Part shown: in pieces, positions 1 to 8,408 of the stretch
How the letters are laid out: each line of letters begins with the position of its first letter
How positions within the stretch are numbered: the stretch's first letter is position 1
Assembly (NCBI RefSeq): GCF_016862075.1
Contig: NZ_BOMG01000102.1
Span: 1 to 64,000, forward strand
From: Actinoplanes couchii
Lineage (GTDB): Bacteria > Actinomycetota > Actinomycetes > Mycobacteriales > Micromonosporaceae
Reading direction: 5' to 3'
DNA: 64,000 nucleotides
Made by a program: the position numbers and the translations under genes
Notes under the pieces: model-generated
The model's database searches: none
Seen by the model: only the letters and a program-made list of their open reading frames with translations
Told to the model about the DNA's origin: nothing

Positions 1-18
1 CATAAGCCGGCAGGCATA

Positions 19-46
19 CGAGGCCCGGGACCGTTCCCGGGCCTCG
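19..46. terminator. Strong stem-loop, probable terminator of a gene left of the window
   Basis: A perfect 12-bp inverted repeat (CGAGGCCCGGGA / TCCCGGGCCTCG) with a 4-nt loop, followed by TTAT. It lies just upstream of the LacI-type gene, so it most likely ends transcription entering from outside the window and insulates the regulator. Seen directly; function inferred from shape. Confidence 0.7.
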
Positions 47-88
47 TTATGCTGACGCCACATTTGGTACGGAACTAGGGGTGGCTTG

Positions 89-1072
89 GTGCGCACGACC
101 GTGCAGGATGTCGCGCGTGCGGCCGGGGTGTCGGTGTCGACGGTGTCGCGGGCGCTCACCGGCGGAGCGGTCAGCCCGTCGACGCGCGAGGCGGTCGTCG
201 CGGTGGCGCACCGGCTCGGCTACCGGCCCAACCGGGCGGCCCGGGGGCTGATCACCGGGCGTACCGGCAACCTGGGTTTGATCGTCCCTGACCTGCGGAA
301 TCCGTTCTTCGCCGACGTCGCCAAGGGCGTGACCGCGCGGGCCCGGGCAGTGGACTGCGGCGTCTTCATCAGCGACACCGACGAGGATCCGGTCGCCGAG
401 CTGGAGGCCGTCGCCACGTTGCGGCACAACACCGACGGCATCCTGCTGTGTTCGCCGCGGTCCACCGACGCGCAGATCCTGGCCGCCGCCGACCCGCAGA
501 ACACCGTGCTGCTGCACCGGCGGGTGCCGGGCATGACGTCGGTGGTCGCCGACGTCGCGGACGGGATCCGGCAGGCGGTGCAGCATCTGCGGGCGCTCGG
601 GCACCGGCGGATCGCGTTCGTGTCCGGGCCGGAGGACTCGTGGGCGTCCCGGCAGCGGCTCGCCGGCCTGGCCGATTTCGATCGGGACGAGGAGTTGGTG
701 ATCCTGCCTGTCGGTTCGGTGGCGCCGACGTTCGACGGCGGGGTGCACGCGGCCGATCTGGTGCTGGCCGGTCCGGCGACCGCGGTCCTGGCGTACAACG
801 ACCTGGTCGCGATGGGGCTGTTGCACCGGCTGGCGGCGCGCGGGGCGGTGGTGCCGGACCGGATGAGCGTGGTCGGCTACGACGACGTCAGTCTCGCCGG
901 GATGAGTCATCCGCCGCTGACCAGCGTCGCCGTGCCGAAGGACCGGGCCGGCGCGATCGGCCTGGACCTGCTGCTCGGCCGGGCCGGCACGGTGACCGCC
1001 GTCCACGGCGCCGAGGTGATCCTGCCGACGTCCCTGGTGATCCGCGCATCCTCCGGCCCGGCGCCCGCCTGA
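89..1072 (+). CDS. LacI-family transcriptional regulator
   Basis: A 327-residue DNA-binding repressor. Residues about 4-25 form the LacI helix-turn-helix (TVQDVARAAGVSVSTVSRAL), followed by the hinge and a periplasmic-binding-protein-like effector domain (NLGLIVPDLRNPFFADV near residue 60; SVVGYDDVSLAGM near the C-terminus). GTG at 89 is preferred because AGGGG lies 7 nt upstream; an in-frame TTG at 86 is the alternative. It is convergent with the UxaA-type gene and is the obvious candidate to bind the LacI-type operator at 2829-2842 that controls the sugar-acid genes. The effector is unknown, probably a uronate-like sugar or derivative. Family call is secure; target is inferred. Confidence 0.93.
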   Translation: MRTTVQDVARAAGVSVSTVSRALTGGAVSPSTREAVVAVAHRLGYRPNRAARGLITGRTGNLGLIVPDLRNPFFADVAKGVTARARAVDCGVFISDTDEDPVAELEAVATLRHNTDGILLCSPRSTDAQILAAADPQNTVLLHRRVPGMTSVVADVADGIRQAVQHLRALGHRRIAFVSGPEDSWASRQRLAGLADFDRDEELVILPVGSVAPTFDGGVHAADLVLAGPATAVLAYNDLVAMGLLHRLAARGAVVPDRMSVVGYDDVSLAGMSHPPLTSVAVPKDRAGAIGLDLLLGRAGTVTAVHGAEVILPTSLVIRASSGPAPA

Positions 1073-1116
1073 TCAAAGCGCCTGGCCGAGAAGGACAAGG
1101 CCCCAGGACCGAGGCT

Positions 1117-1162
1117 AAGGAGGCAAGGCCGAAGTAACAATGCCAAGGAGGCAAGGCCGAAG
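1117..1162. repeat. Two copies of an 18-bp direct repeat
   Basis: AAGGAGGCAAGGCCGAAG occurs at 1117-1134 and again at 1145-1162 (28-bp period) between two convergent genes. The copies resemble ribosome-binding sites by chance; no gene follows either of them. One of several short intergenic repeats in this window. Confidence 0.8.
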
Positions 1163-1164
1163 AA

Positions 1165-1186
1165 GCGGGGCGGCGGCGAGCCCCGC
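1165..1186. terminator. Stem-loop between convergent genes, probable bidirectional terminator
   Basis: GCGGGGC (1165-1171) pairs with GCCCCGC (1180-1186) across an 8-nt loop. It sits 9 bp from the stop codon of the minus-strand UxaA-type gene and downstream of the LacI gene, a natural place to end both transcripts. No T-tract is present, as is usual in GC-rich actinobacteria. Confidence 0.55.
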
Positions 1187-1194
1187 CGGGTGGG

Positions 1195-2715
1195 TCAGGT
1201 GACCGCGCCCAGCTGCCACGGGACGAACTCGTCGCGGCCCAGGTCCAGGTCCTCGCTGGCGGTGGGCCTGCCGGAGGCGACCGCCAGGATCGCCTCGAAG
1301 ATCTCCTGGCCGGAATCGGTCAGCGACAGAGCGCCGGTGACGATGCCTCCGGTGTCGATGTCCATGTCCTCGCGCATGCGCTGGTAGATCTCCGAGTTCG
1401 TGGCCACCTTCAGCACCGGCGCCGGTTTTCCGCCCAGCACCGAACCCCGGCCGGTGGTGAAGACGACGACAGTCGCGCCGCCGGCGACCAGCCCGGTCAC
1501 CGACACCGGGTCGTAGCCGGGTGTGTCCATGAACGTGAATCCGGTGCCGGTGATCGGCTCGGCGTACTCGTACACCGCGGTCAGGGGTGCCGATCCGCCT
1601 TTGGCGACCGCACCCAGGGACTTCTCCAGGATCGTGGTCAGGCCGCCGGCCTTGTTGCCGGGGGACGGATTGTTGTCCAGGGTGCCCCCACCGGCCGACA
1701 CGTAGGTGTGCCACCAGGCGATCCGGTCGAGCAGCCGCTGCCCGACCTCCTTGCTGACCGCGCGCCGGGTGAGCAGGTGCTCGGCGCCGAACACCTCGGG
1801 TGTCTCGGCGAGCACGGTGGTCGCGCCCTGCGCCACGAGCAGGTCGGAGGCGTGGCCGAGGGCGGGGTTCGCGGTGATGCCCGAGTAGCCGTCGGAGCCG
1901 CCGCAGTTCAGGCCCACCACCAGCGACGATGCGGGCACGGTCGCGCGGCGGCGTTCATTCAGACGATCCAGGAGGGTACGAATGACCTCGGTGCCGGCGC
2001 GCACTGTCGCCCGTACGCCGCCGGTGTCCTGAATGGTGAGTTTCTCGACGATCGTGTCCGAGTCGTCGGGCAGGCCGGCGAGGACCGTGTCCACCCCGAT
2101 CATCTCGCAGCCCAGCCCGAGGACGAGCAGGCCGCCGATGTTGGGGTGGCTCGCGTAGCCGCGCAGGGTGCGCAGCAGGATCTGGCCGCCCTCGCTGGCC
2201 GGGACCAGTCCGCAGCCGGAGTCGTGGGCGAGCGCGACGACACCGTCCACGTTCGGCCAGGCGTCCATGATCGGGCCGCGGAACTGGTCGGCGATCATCC
2301 GGGCGGTGCTGGCGGAGCAGTTGACCGAGGTGACGATGCCGACGAAGTTGCGGGTGCCGACCCGGCCGTCGGCGCGCCGGTAGCCCTGGAAGGTGCGGGT
2401 CTCGGCCTTCTCCATCGGAATCAAGGCGGTGCCGAACTCATAGGCGTGGTCGACGGCGGCCATGCCGAGGTTGTGGGCGTGCACGTGCTCGCCGGCACGC
2501 ACGGCGGTGGTGGTGCTGCCGATGACCTGGCCGTATTTGTGCACCGGGGCGCCGGCCGGCAGGTCGCGCAGGGCGATCTTGTGGCCGCGCGGGACGTCGG
2601 TCAGCACGGTCAGGTCCCGGTCGTCGAGGCGCAGGGTGTCACCGGCCGGCAGTTCCCGGGTCGCCACCGCGACATCGTCGTTCGCGCGGAGCAGCAGGAG
2701 GTCCAGGTGCGTCAT
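1195..2715 (-). CDS. UxaA-type altronate/galactarate dehydratase
   Basis: A 506-residue cytoplasmic sugar-acid dehydratase of the UxaA/GarD family, which remove water from altronate, galactarate or related acids to give 2-keto-3-deoxy acids. The N-terminal SAF domain (about 10-90: PRGHKIALRDLPAGAPVHKYG) is followed by the catalytic region with conserved motifs GYRRADGRVGTRNF, VNCSAST, HDSGCG, LGLGCEM, GLNCGGSDGYSG and the Cys-rich metal-binding pattern expected of the family. Full length for UxaA. ATG at 2715 is chosen: AAGGAC lies 7-8 nt upstream and the SAF domain starts right after; a much longer open frame upstream overlaps the next gene antisense and is not real. Divergent from the Gfo/Idh operon, sharing its regulatory region. 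The exact substrate cannot be told from sequence. Confidence 0.93.
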   Translation of the reverse strand: MTHLDLLLLRANDDVAVATRELPAGDTLRLDDRDLTVLTDVPRGHKIALRDLPAGAPVHKYGQVIGSTTTAVRAGEHVHAHNLGMAAVDHAYEFGTALIPMEKAETRTFQGYRRADGRVGTRNFVGIVTSVNCSASTARMIADQFRGPIMDAWPNVDGVVALAHDSGCGLVPASEGGQILLRTLRGYASHPNIGGLLVLGLGCEMIGVDTVLAGLPDDSDTIVEKLTIQDTGGVRATVRAGTEVIRTLLDRLNERRRATVPASSLVVGLNCGGSDGYSGITANPALGHASDLLVAQGATTVLAETPEVFGAEHLLTRRAVSKEVGQRLLDRIAWWHTYVSAGGGTLDNNPSPGNKAGGLTTILEKSLGAVAKGGSAPLTAVYEYAEPITGTGFTFMDTPGYDPVSVTGLVAGGATVVVFTTGRGSVLGGKPAPVLKVATNSEIYQRMREDMDIDTGGIVTGALSLTDSGQEIFEAILAVASGRPTASEDLDLGRDEFVPWQLGAVT

Positions 2716-2798
2716 CAGCAGTCCTTGACGATTTGCGGGAACGTTTGCAGGGTCCATCCTGACACGACCGGCACCGCGGGGAAACCCGCCGGAAACCC

Positions 2799-2842
2799 TT
2801 GACGGCCATCGAGGCGGATGAAAGTGTGGGAATGCGCTTTCC
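2799..2842 (+). promoter_or_regulatory. LacI-type operator and putative -35 in the divergent promoter
   Basis: GGAATGCGCTTTCC at 2829-2842 is an imperfect palindrome centred on GCGC, the classical form of a LacI/GalR-family operator. A TTGACG hexamer at 2799-2804 upstream could be the -35 element of the plus-strand operon, which would place the operator over the -10/start region. It lies between the dehydratase and the first oxidoreductase gene. The operator is clear by inspection; the promoter is weaker. Confidence 0.65.
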
Positions 2843-2872
2843 TGCAGGTGAACTTCTAGATCGAGGTCCTTG

Positions 2873-3943
2873 ATGAAGCGATTCACCCGTCGAGCGGCGA
2901 TCATCGGAACCGGGGCGATCGCGGCCGCCCACGCCGAAGCGTTGCGCGCCCACGGCGACCGTGTCCAGACCGTCGCGGTCCACGATCTGGCCCTGGACCG
3001 GGCCGAGGCGTTCGCCGAGGCCTGGCGGATCCCCAGCGTGCACGCGTCGATCGACGAGCTGCTGGCCAACGAGATCGACCTGGTCCACCTCTGCACACCG
3101 CCCTCCACCCACCTGCCGATCGCCCTGCGCTGCCTCGAGGCCGGGGTGACCGTGCTGGTGGAGAAACCGCCCACGCTGTCGCTGGCCGAACTCGATCGGC
3201 TGGCCGAGGCGGCGGCGAAGTCCGGGGCGTACCTGGCCACCGTCTTCCAGCACCGGTTCGGCTCCGGCGCCGCCCACCTGCGGGGCCTCGTCGACGCCGG
3301 CACCCTCGGGCCGTCGCTGCTCGCCACCTGCCACACGCTGTGGTACCGCGACGACGCGTACTTCCAGGTCCCGTGGCGCGGTAAGTGGGAGACCGAGGGC
3401 GGCGGGCCGACCATGGGCCACGGCATCCACCAGTTCGACCTGCTGCTGTCGGTGCTCGGCGACTGGGAGCGGGTCACCGCGATCGCCGCCCGCCGCAGCC
3501 GCCCGGTGCAGACCGAGGACGTGTCGATGGCGCTCGTCGAGTTCGCCGACGGCACGGTCGCGTCGGTGGTCAACTCGGTGGTCTCCGCGCGGCAGACATC
3601 GTCACTGCGGTTCGACTTCGAAAAGGCCACGATCGAACTCGACCATCTGTACGGGTACAGCGACGCCGACTGGACCGTCACGCCCGCACCCGGATCACCG
3701 GACGTCACCTGGCCCGCCGGGACGTCGAAGAGCGGGCACCACGATCAGATCGGGCTCCTGCTCGACGCCCTGGACGCCGGCATCGAACCGCCGGTCAGCG
3801 TCGGTGACACCCGCCGGACCATGGAGTTCATCGCCGCGCTGTACGCCTCCGCGGCCACCGGGCAGCAGGTGCGGCGCGGCGACATCAAGGACGGGCATCC
3901 CTTCTACGGCAGCATGAACGGAAACCGATGGACCTTCGGGTAG
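2873..3943 (+). CDS. Gfo/Idh/MocA-family NAD(P)-dependent oxidoreductase (first)
   Basis: A 356-residue sugar or sugar-acid dehydrogenase. An N-terminal Rossmann fold shows the nucleotide-binding loop IIGTGAIAAAHAEAL (about 10-24), the family motif VEKPP near residue 100 and a C-terminal alpha/beta substrate domain with GHGIHQFDLL. ATG at 2873 is preferred over the adjacent TTG at 2870; GAGG lies 6 nt upstream. It is the first gene of a four-gene operon, overlapping the next gene by 16 bp, and lies immediately after the LacI-type operator. Likely oxidises an intermediate of the same sugar-acid route as the UxaA-type dehydratase. Substrate unknown. Confidence 0.92.
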   Translation: MKRFTRRAAIIGTGAIAAAHAEALRAHGDRVQTVAVHDLALDRAEAFAEAWRIPSVHASIDELLANEIDLVHLCTPPSTHLPIALRCLEAGVTVLVEKPPTLSLAELDRLAEAAAKSGAYLATVFQHRFGSGAAHLRGLVDAGTLGPSLLATCHTLWYRDDAYFQVPWRGKWETEGGGPTMGHGIHQFDLLLSVLGDWERVTAIAARRSRPVQTEDVSMALVEFADGTVASVVNSVVSARQTSSLRFDFEKATIELDHLYGYSDADWTVTPAPGSPDVTWPAGTSKSGHHDQIGLLLDALDAGIEPPVSVGDTRRTMEFIAALYASAATGQQVRRGDIKDGHPFYGSMNGNRWTFG

Positions 3944-4821
3944 ACCACCGCCTGGACCACTCGATCACCGTCTCCGCCGGGGAGGTGCCCATCGCGGAGT
4001 ACGTCTACCGCCCGGACACCGTGCAGCTGGAGTCGCCGAAGCCCTACCTGCATCCGCTGCGGACCCTGGCCGGGGACGAGGTGTCGCTGTTCCGCCCGCA
4101 CGATCACGTCTGGCACAAGGGCATCGCCTGGAGTCTGCCGCACGTGGGGGAGCACAACTTCTGGGGCGGCCCGACGTATGTGCACGGCTCGTTCTACGTC
4201 CAGAAGCCGAACAACGGCAGCGCCAAGCATGTCGAGGTGAAAAAGCTGGACTTGTCCGGATTTGAGCACGCCCTCGAATGGACGGCGCAGAGCGGCGAAC
4301 CGGTGCTGACCGAGACCCGCGGGCTGACCTTCACGATCGTTGATCAGACCAGCTGGGTGCTCACCTTCGAGACCAGCATGACCAATGTGTCCGGGGCGAC
4401 CCTCGCGTTCGGATCGCCGACCACGAAGGGCCGGGAGAACGCCGGCTACGGCGGCCTGTTCTGGCGCGGCCCCCGCTCGTTCACCGACGGCGTGATCCAG
4501 TCCCCGGACAAGGTCGGCGGCGACGACCTGCGCGGCACCCGGGCCGAGTGGTTCGCGTTCCGCGGCCGCCACGACGGCACCGGCCGGGCGTCCACCGTGC
4601 TGATCGTGGACGATACGGCGAACCCGCACCATCCGCCGCAGTGGTTCGCCCGTACCGAAAATTTCGCCTGTCTCAACCCCGCGCCGTTCTTCAGCGAGGA
4701 ACTGGACCTGCCGGACGGCGAGACCGTGCGCTTCCGCTACGCCGTCGTGATCGCCTCCGGTGACCACGGCGAATCCGGCACGGCGGCCCTGGCCGCCCAC
4801 GGCAGGGACGCCCTGGCATGA
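3928..4821 (+). CDS. DUF6807 (PmoA-like) family protein
   Basis: A 297-residue protein of the DUF6807 family, often annotated PmoA although it is not a methane monooxygenase subunit. Visible family features are the LHPLRTLAG and HDHVWHKGIAWS segments near residues 40-70, GGPTYVHGSF, TKGRENAGYGGLFWRGPR and a C-terminal RTENFACLNPAPFFSEE stretch. Such proteins recur beside Gfo/Idh oxidoreductases and sugar-acid enzymes but have no assigned reaction. The gene overlaps the preceding oxidoreductase by 16 bp and the following cupin by 4 bp, so the three are translationally coupled. The fold resembles carbohydrate-processing beta-sandwich proteins, which is inference. Confidence 0.85.
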   Translation: MDLRVDHRLDHSITVSAGEVPIAEYVYRPDTVQLESPKPYLHPLRTLAGDEVSLFRPHDHVWHKGIAWSLPHVGEHNFWGGPTYVHGSFYVQKPNNGSAKHVEVKKLDLSGFEHALEWTAQSGEPVLTETRGLTFTIVDQTSWVLTFETSMTNVSGATLAFGSPTTKGRENAGYGGLFWRGPRSFTDGVIQSPDKVGGDDLRGTRAEWFAFRGRHDGTGRASTVLIVDDTANPHHPPQWFARTENFACLNPAPFFSEELDLPDGETVRFRYAVVIASGDHGESGTAALAAHGRDALA

Positions 4822-5495
4822 GCTCGTTCCCCGGCGGGACGTCGGTCACCCGGCTGCAGGTGTACGACGACGGCGGCGGCACCCCGCACCTGCACACCGT
4901 CTCCACCGAGGCGTACGTGGTGATCGGCGGCAAGGGCGCACTGCAGACCTTGGACACGTCCGGGTTCCGGGAGACCCCGCTGGCGGCGGGCAGCACCGTC
5001 TGGTTCACGCCGGGGGTGATCCACCGGGCGATCAACCACGGCGATCTGCAGGTGGTCGTGGTGATGTCGAACGCCGGGCTGCCCGAGGCCGGCGACGCCG
5101 TGATGACGTTCCCGCCCGAGGTGGTCGCCGACCCGGCCCGCTACCGGGAGGCGATCGCCCTCGGTGACGACCCGGCCGCGTCGGTACGCCGGCGCCGGGA
5201 GCTGGCCGTCGAGGGATTCGGCCGCCTGACCGCCGACCCGGTCGCGCTCGCCGCGTTCTACCGGGACGCCGCCGCTCTGGTCCGGCCCCGGATCGACGAG
5301 TGGCGGCGGATCTGGTCGCACACCGTCGAGGCACAGACCCGCCGGACCTCGGCCATGCTCGACGCCCTGGACCGGGGCGAGTTCCAGCACCTGCGCGACG
5401 CCGCGCTGCACGCCGCCGACCCCGATCCGGCGACCGCCTGGGGCATGTGCGGCCACCTGCATCCCCTCGAAGAGATCGGAAAGGGTGACTCATGA
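4818..5495 (+). CDS. Cupin-domain protein with C-terminal helical extension
   Basis: A 225-residue protein. The N-terminal 100 residues form a single cupin barrel with a metal-binding pattern (HLHTVSTEAYVVIGGKG, then FTPGVIHRAINHGD), as in sugar isomerases and dioxygenase-like cupins. Residues about 110-225 are helical and rich in Arg/Ala, containing no motif I recognise. ATG at 4818 overlaps the previous stop codon (ATGA) and the gene is in turn coupled to the next by another ATGA. Its place inside a sugar-acid operon suggests an isomerase or binding role. Function is otherwise unassigned. Confidence 0.82.
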   Translation: MSSFPGGTSVTRLQVYDDGGGTPHLHTVSTEAYVVIGGKGALQTLDTSGFRETPLAAGSTVWFTPGVIHRAINHGDLQVVVVMSNAGLPEAGDAVMTFPPEVVADPARYREAIALGDDPAASVRRRRELAVEGFGRLTADPVALAAFYRDAAALVRPRIDEWRRIWSHTVEAQTRRTSAMLDALDRGEFQHLRDAALHAADPDPATAWGMCGHLHPLEEIGKGDS

Positions 5496-6718
5496 CCCGT
5501 CGCTACGGCATCGTCGGACTCGGACACCGCGCCCAGCTCTACCTCGACGCCCTCGCGGGTGACTGGAGCGACGCCGGCACGGTCGTCGCGCTCTGCGACA
5601 CCAACCACACCCGGATGAGCTACTACGACACCGGACTGCGGTTGTACGACGCCGCGGACTTCCCGGAGATGCTGGCCGGGATCGACGCCCTGATCGTCAC
5701 CACGGTCGACGCCACCCACGCCGATTACGTCGTCACCGCCCTGGACGCCGGTGTCGACGTGATCGTGGAGAAGCCGCTGACCACCACCGAGGAGGGCTGC
5801 GCGCGGATCGCCGGAGCCGCCGCCCGCAGTTCGGCCCGGCTGATCGTGACGTTCAACTACCGCTACTCGCCGCGCAACTCCGCCGTCCGCGAGGTGCTCG
5901 CCTCCGGCCGGATCGGGCAGGTCACCGCGGTGCACTTCGAGTGGCTGCTGGACACCATCCACGGCGCCGACTACTTCCGGCGCTGGCACCGCGAGCACGA
6001 TAAGTCCGGCGGGCTGCTGGTGCACAAGTCGACGCATCACTTCGACCTGGTCAACTGGTGGCTGGACAGCAGCCCGGCGACGGTGTTCGCGCAGGCGGGG
6101 CTGCGGTTCTACGGACCGGACGGCGCCGGGGTGGGCAGCGGGCCGTTCGATCTCGACCTCACCCGGGATCCGCGGCTGAAAGCGCTGTATCTGGACGCCC
6201 AGCACGAGGATGGCTACATCCGGAACCGGGACGTGTTCAGCGACGGCGTGACCATCGACGACACCATGTCGGTGCTGGTGCGGTACGCGAATCAGGCGGT
6301 GCTGACCTACTCGCTGACCGCGTACGCGCCGCGGGAGGGCTACCGGGTCGCGTTCTCCGGGACGCGCGGACGTCTCGACCTCGAGGTGTCGGAGCGGGCG
6401 TGGTGCTCCCCGGACGCCGCCATCGATCCGACCGCGGGCAAGAATGCGGAGGAGACGTACGAGCGGCTCACCGTCCAGGAGCACTGGAAACCGGCCGAGG
6501 AGATCGTCATCAAGCAGGGCGTGGGTGGCCACGGCGGTGGGGACGCGCTGCTGCTCGACGACGTGTTCCGCGGCGCCGGGACCGATCCTCTCGCGCGGCA
6601 GGCCGGCTGGCGGGACGGTATCCGCAGTGTGCTGACCGGGGTGGCGGCGGACCGTTCGGCGCGCTCGGGTCACCCGGTCCGGTTCATCGCGGACGGGCTG
6701 GCGCTCCGAAACGACTGA
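5492..6718 (+). CDS. Gfo/Idh/MocA-family oxidoreductase (second)
   Basis: A 408-residue dehydrogenase, last gene of the sugar-acid operon, starting at ATG 5492 overlapping the cupin stop. The Rossmann motif YGIVGLGHRAQLYLDAL is at residues 5-21, VEKPLTTTEEG near residue 95, and the substrate domain includes HKSTHHFDLVNWWL. Slightly longer than the first oxidoreductase (356) and only distantly similar to it, so the pathway appears to use two different oxidations, or an oxidation and a later reduction as in inositol or scyllo-inosose chemistry. The pairing with UxaA, DUF6807 and cupin genes argues for catabolism of a modified uronate or oxidised sugar. Confidence 0.9.
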   Translation: MTRRYGIVGLGHRAQLYLDALAGDWSDAGTVVALCDTNHTRMSYYDTGLRLYDAADFPEMLAGIDALIVTTVDATHADYVVTALDAGVDVIVEKPLTTTEEGCARIAGAAARSSARLIVTFNYRYSPRNSAVREVLASGRIGQVTAVHFEWLLDTIHGADYFRRWHREHDKSGGLLVHKSTHHFDLVNWWLDSSPATVFAQAGLRFYGPDGAGVGSGPFDLDLTRDPRLKALYLDAQHEDGYIRNRDVFSDGVTIDDTMSVLVRYANQAVLTYSLTAYAPREGYRVAFSGTRGRLDLEVSERAWCSPDAAIDPTAGKNAEETYERLTVQEHWKPAEEIVIKQGVGGHGGGDALLLDDVFRGAGTDPLARQAGWRDGIRSVLTGVAADRSARSGHPVRFIADGLALRND

Positions 6719-6747
6719 CGGAACGAGTGACGGGGGTGTGGCGGTGC

Positions 6748-6783
6748 TTGCCATCGCACTGTGCCATCCTTAGCTTCGTGCAA
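6748..6783 (+). promoter_or_regulatory. Promoter of the CooC-like gene; predicted leaderless start
   Basis: TTGCCA (6748-6753), a 17-bp spacer and TAGCTT (6771-6776) form a good sigma-70-type promoter. The ATG at 6784 lies 7 nt after the -10 hexamer and there is no Shine-Dalgarno sequence, so the start codon is probably the transcript 5' end. Confidence 0.6.
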
Positions 6784-7719
6784 ATGAAAATCGCTTTCAC
6801 TGGCAAAGGTGGCAGTGGGAAGAGCACGATGGCCGCGCTGTTCACGCAGTACCTGCGCACCGCCGGTCATCGTGTCCTCGCCGTCGACGCGGACGTCAAC
6901 GTGCACCTCGCCCCGCTGCTCGGGGTGACCGCCGACGCCGGCACCGCCCTGTCCCACCCCGACAACACCCGGCGCGTCCGGACCCACCTGCTCGGCACCA
7001 ACCCGCTCGTCGACGGCGTCGACCACTTCGTCGCCACCACCCCGCCCGGCCCCGGTTCGCACCTGGTCACCCTCGACCCGGCCGACCCGGTGCTGGCCGG
7101 CCACGCGACCGCCCTCGACCCGCTGACCCACGTCATGCACGTCGGCACGTACGAGCCCAAGGACATCGGCGCCGGCTGCTACCACGGCCACCTCGCCATC
7201 CTGGAGAACCTGCTCTCGCACCTGGACCCGGACAGTGACGGCTGGGTGGTCTGCGACATGGTCGCCGGGACCGACGCCTTCGCCAACTCGCTGCACGCCC
7301 AGTTCGACGTGATCGTGGTGGTCGCCGAACCCACCCCGGAATCCGTCTCGGTCGCCCGCCGCTACCTGTCGCTGGCCACCGCGGCCGGGGTCGCCGACGC
7401 CGTCGCGGTCGTCGGCAACAAGGTGGCCGACGACGTCGACCTGGAATACCTCACCGAGGAACTCGGGATCGCCCCGATCGGTGTGCTCGGCATGCAGACC
7501 GGGCTGCGCCGGGCCCGCCAGGCCGGTGTCCCGCCGCACCCGGGCGACCTCGACGACGCCTCCGCGCTGTCCGCGATCGCCGCGCACGCCGAGATCCGCT
7601 CCCTGCCACCCGCGCAGCGCGAGTCCCTGATGCGTACCCTGCACCTGAGACTGGCGAACAAGGGCTGGGTCAGGGCCGCCCACGGCGACGTGACAAGCCA
7701 ACTGGGCGCCGTCCGATAA
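6784..7719 (+). CDS. CooC/MinD-like P-loop ATPase
   Basis: A 311-residue cytoplasmic SIMIBI-class ATPase. The deviant Walker A GKGGSGKST sits at residues 7-15, the switch/Walker A' region is VLAVDADVNVHLAPLLG (about 33-49), and VCDMVAGTDAF with VVVVAEPTPESVSVARR matches the CooC/NifH-type layout of proteins that insert metals into enzymes. No carbon monoxide dehydrogenase, hydrogenase or nickel gene lies nearby, so the client is unknown. ATG 6784 is chosen because of the leaderless promoter geometry; an in-frame GTG at 6778 is possible. A ParA/MinD-like positioning role is the alternative. Confidence 0.85.
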   Translation: MKIAFTGKGGSGKSTMAALFTQYLRTAGHRVLAVDADVNVHLAPLLGVTADAGTALSHPDNTRRVRTHLLGTNPLVDGVDHFVATTPPGPGSHLVTLDPADPVLAGHATALDPLTHVMHVGTYEPKDIGAGCYHGHLAILENLLSHLDPDSDGWVVCDMVAGTDAFANSLHAQFDVIVVVAEPTPESVSVARRYLSLATAAGVADAVAVVGNKVADDVDLEYLTEELGIAPIGVLGMQTGLRRARQAGVPPHPGDLDDASALSAIAAHAEIRSLPPAQRESLMRTLHLRLANKGWVRAAHGDVTSQLGAVR

Positions 7720-7795
7720 AGCCCACCGTAGGTCGCCGCGCGGTCGCTCTACGCGGCTCTACCTTTCGGCCGATCGGGGCTCTGCTCGGAGTGTG

Positions 7796-8353
7796 ATGCG
7801 GGACGGGCCGGCGGAAAACGATCATGTGGGTATGCCCGAGATGCAGACCGAGATCCCCGCCTTGCCCGTCCTGGTTCCCCTCACCGCGGTGCTGCTGCTC
7901 GCCGCCTGGCTGAGGTTCCGGGGCGACCGGCCGCGCCTGCTGCCCGCCCTCGCCGGCGCGCTGTACCTGCCCGCGGTCGTCGGGGTCACCCTGCTTCCGC
8001 TGCAGATCGCCACCGGCATCTACGCGAACCAGGTCGCCTGGTACCAGAAGGCCAGCTACCTGCCGATCATCACGATCGACCCGCTGACGTTCGTACTCAA
8101 TATCGTCATGGTGATGCCTTTCGGTTTTCTGCTGCCGATGCTGCGCCGGCAGACCTCGATCGCGACCGTCGCGTGGGCCTCACTGGCCCTCAGCGCGACG
8201 ATCGAACTGACTCAGTTCGCCGCGAACGTTCTGGTCAGCAGCGGCCGGACGCCCGACGTCAACGACCTGATCGCGAACACCCTGGGTGGGGTCCTCGGCT
8301 TCCTGGTGTGGCGTGCGACCCGCCGTGTCCTCGAGCCCGCTTTGAGCGCGTGA
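7796..8353 (+). CDS. VanZ-like family membrane protein
   Basis: About 185 residues. Four or so hydrophobic helices (PVLVPLTAVLLLAAWLRF; ALYLPAVVGVTLLPLQIA; FVLNIVMVMPFGFLLPML; ATVAWASLALSATIELTQF) and the VanZ signature of a conserved Glu in a late helix followed by GRTPDVNDLIANTLGGVLGF. VanZ proteins of glycopeptide resistance clusters give low-level teicoplanin resistance, but most homologues are of unknown function. Start is uncertain: ATG 7796 has GGAG 4 nt upstream, while ATG 7832 would still keep every helix. No other resistance gene is near. Confidence 0.83.
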   Translation: MRDGPAENDHVGMPEMQTEIPALPVLVPLTAVLLLAAWLRFRGDRPRLLPALAGALYLPAVVGVTLLPLQIATGIYANQVAWYQKASYLPIITIDPLTFVLNIVMVMPFGFLLPMLRRQTSIATVAWASLALSATIELTQFAANVLVSSGRTPDVNDLIANTLGGVLGFLVWRATRRVLEPALSA

Positions 8354-8408
8354 CGGCTTCTCTCGGTAGCATGTTCGCCGATCTTCGGTACGGCTGAGAC
8401 GAGGCGAC

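Noticed and set aside
2735..2748. Second LacI operator near the UxaA-type start (centre AACGTT)
   Set aside because: Only the central six bases are symmetric; flanks do not match, so it is not better than chance.
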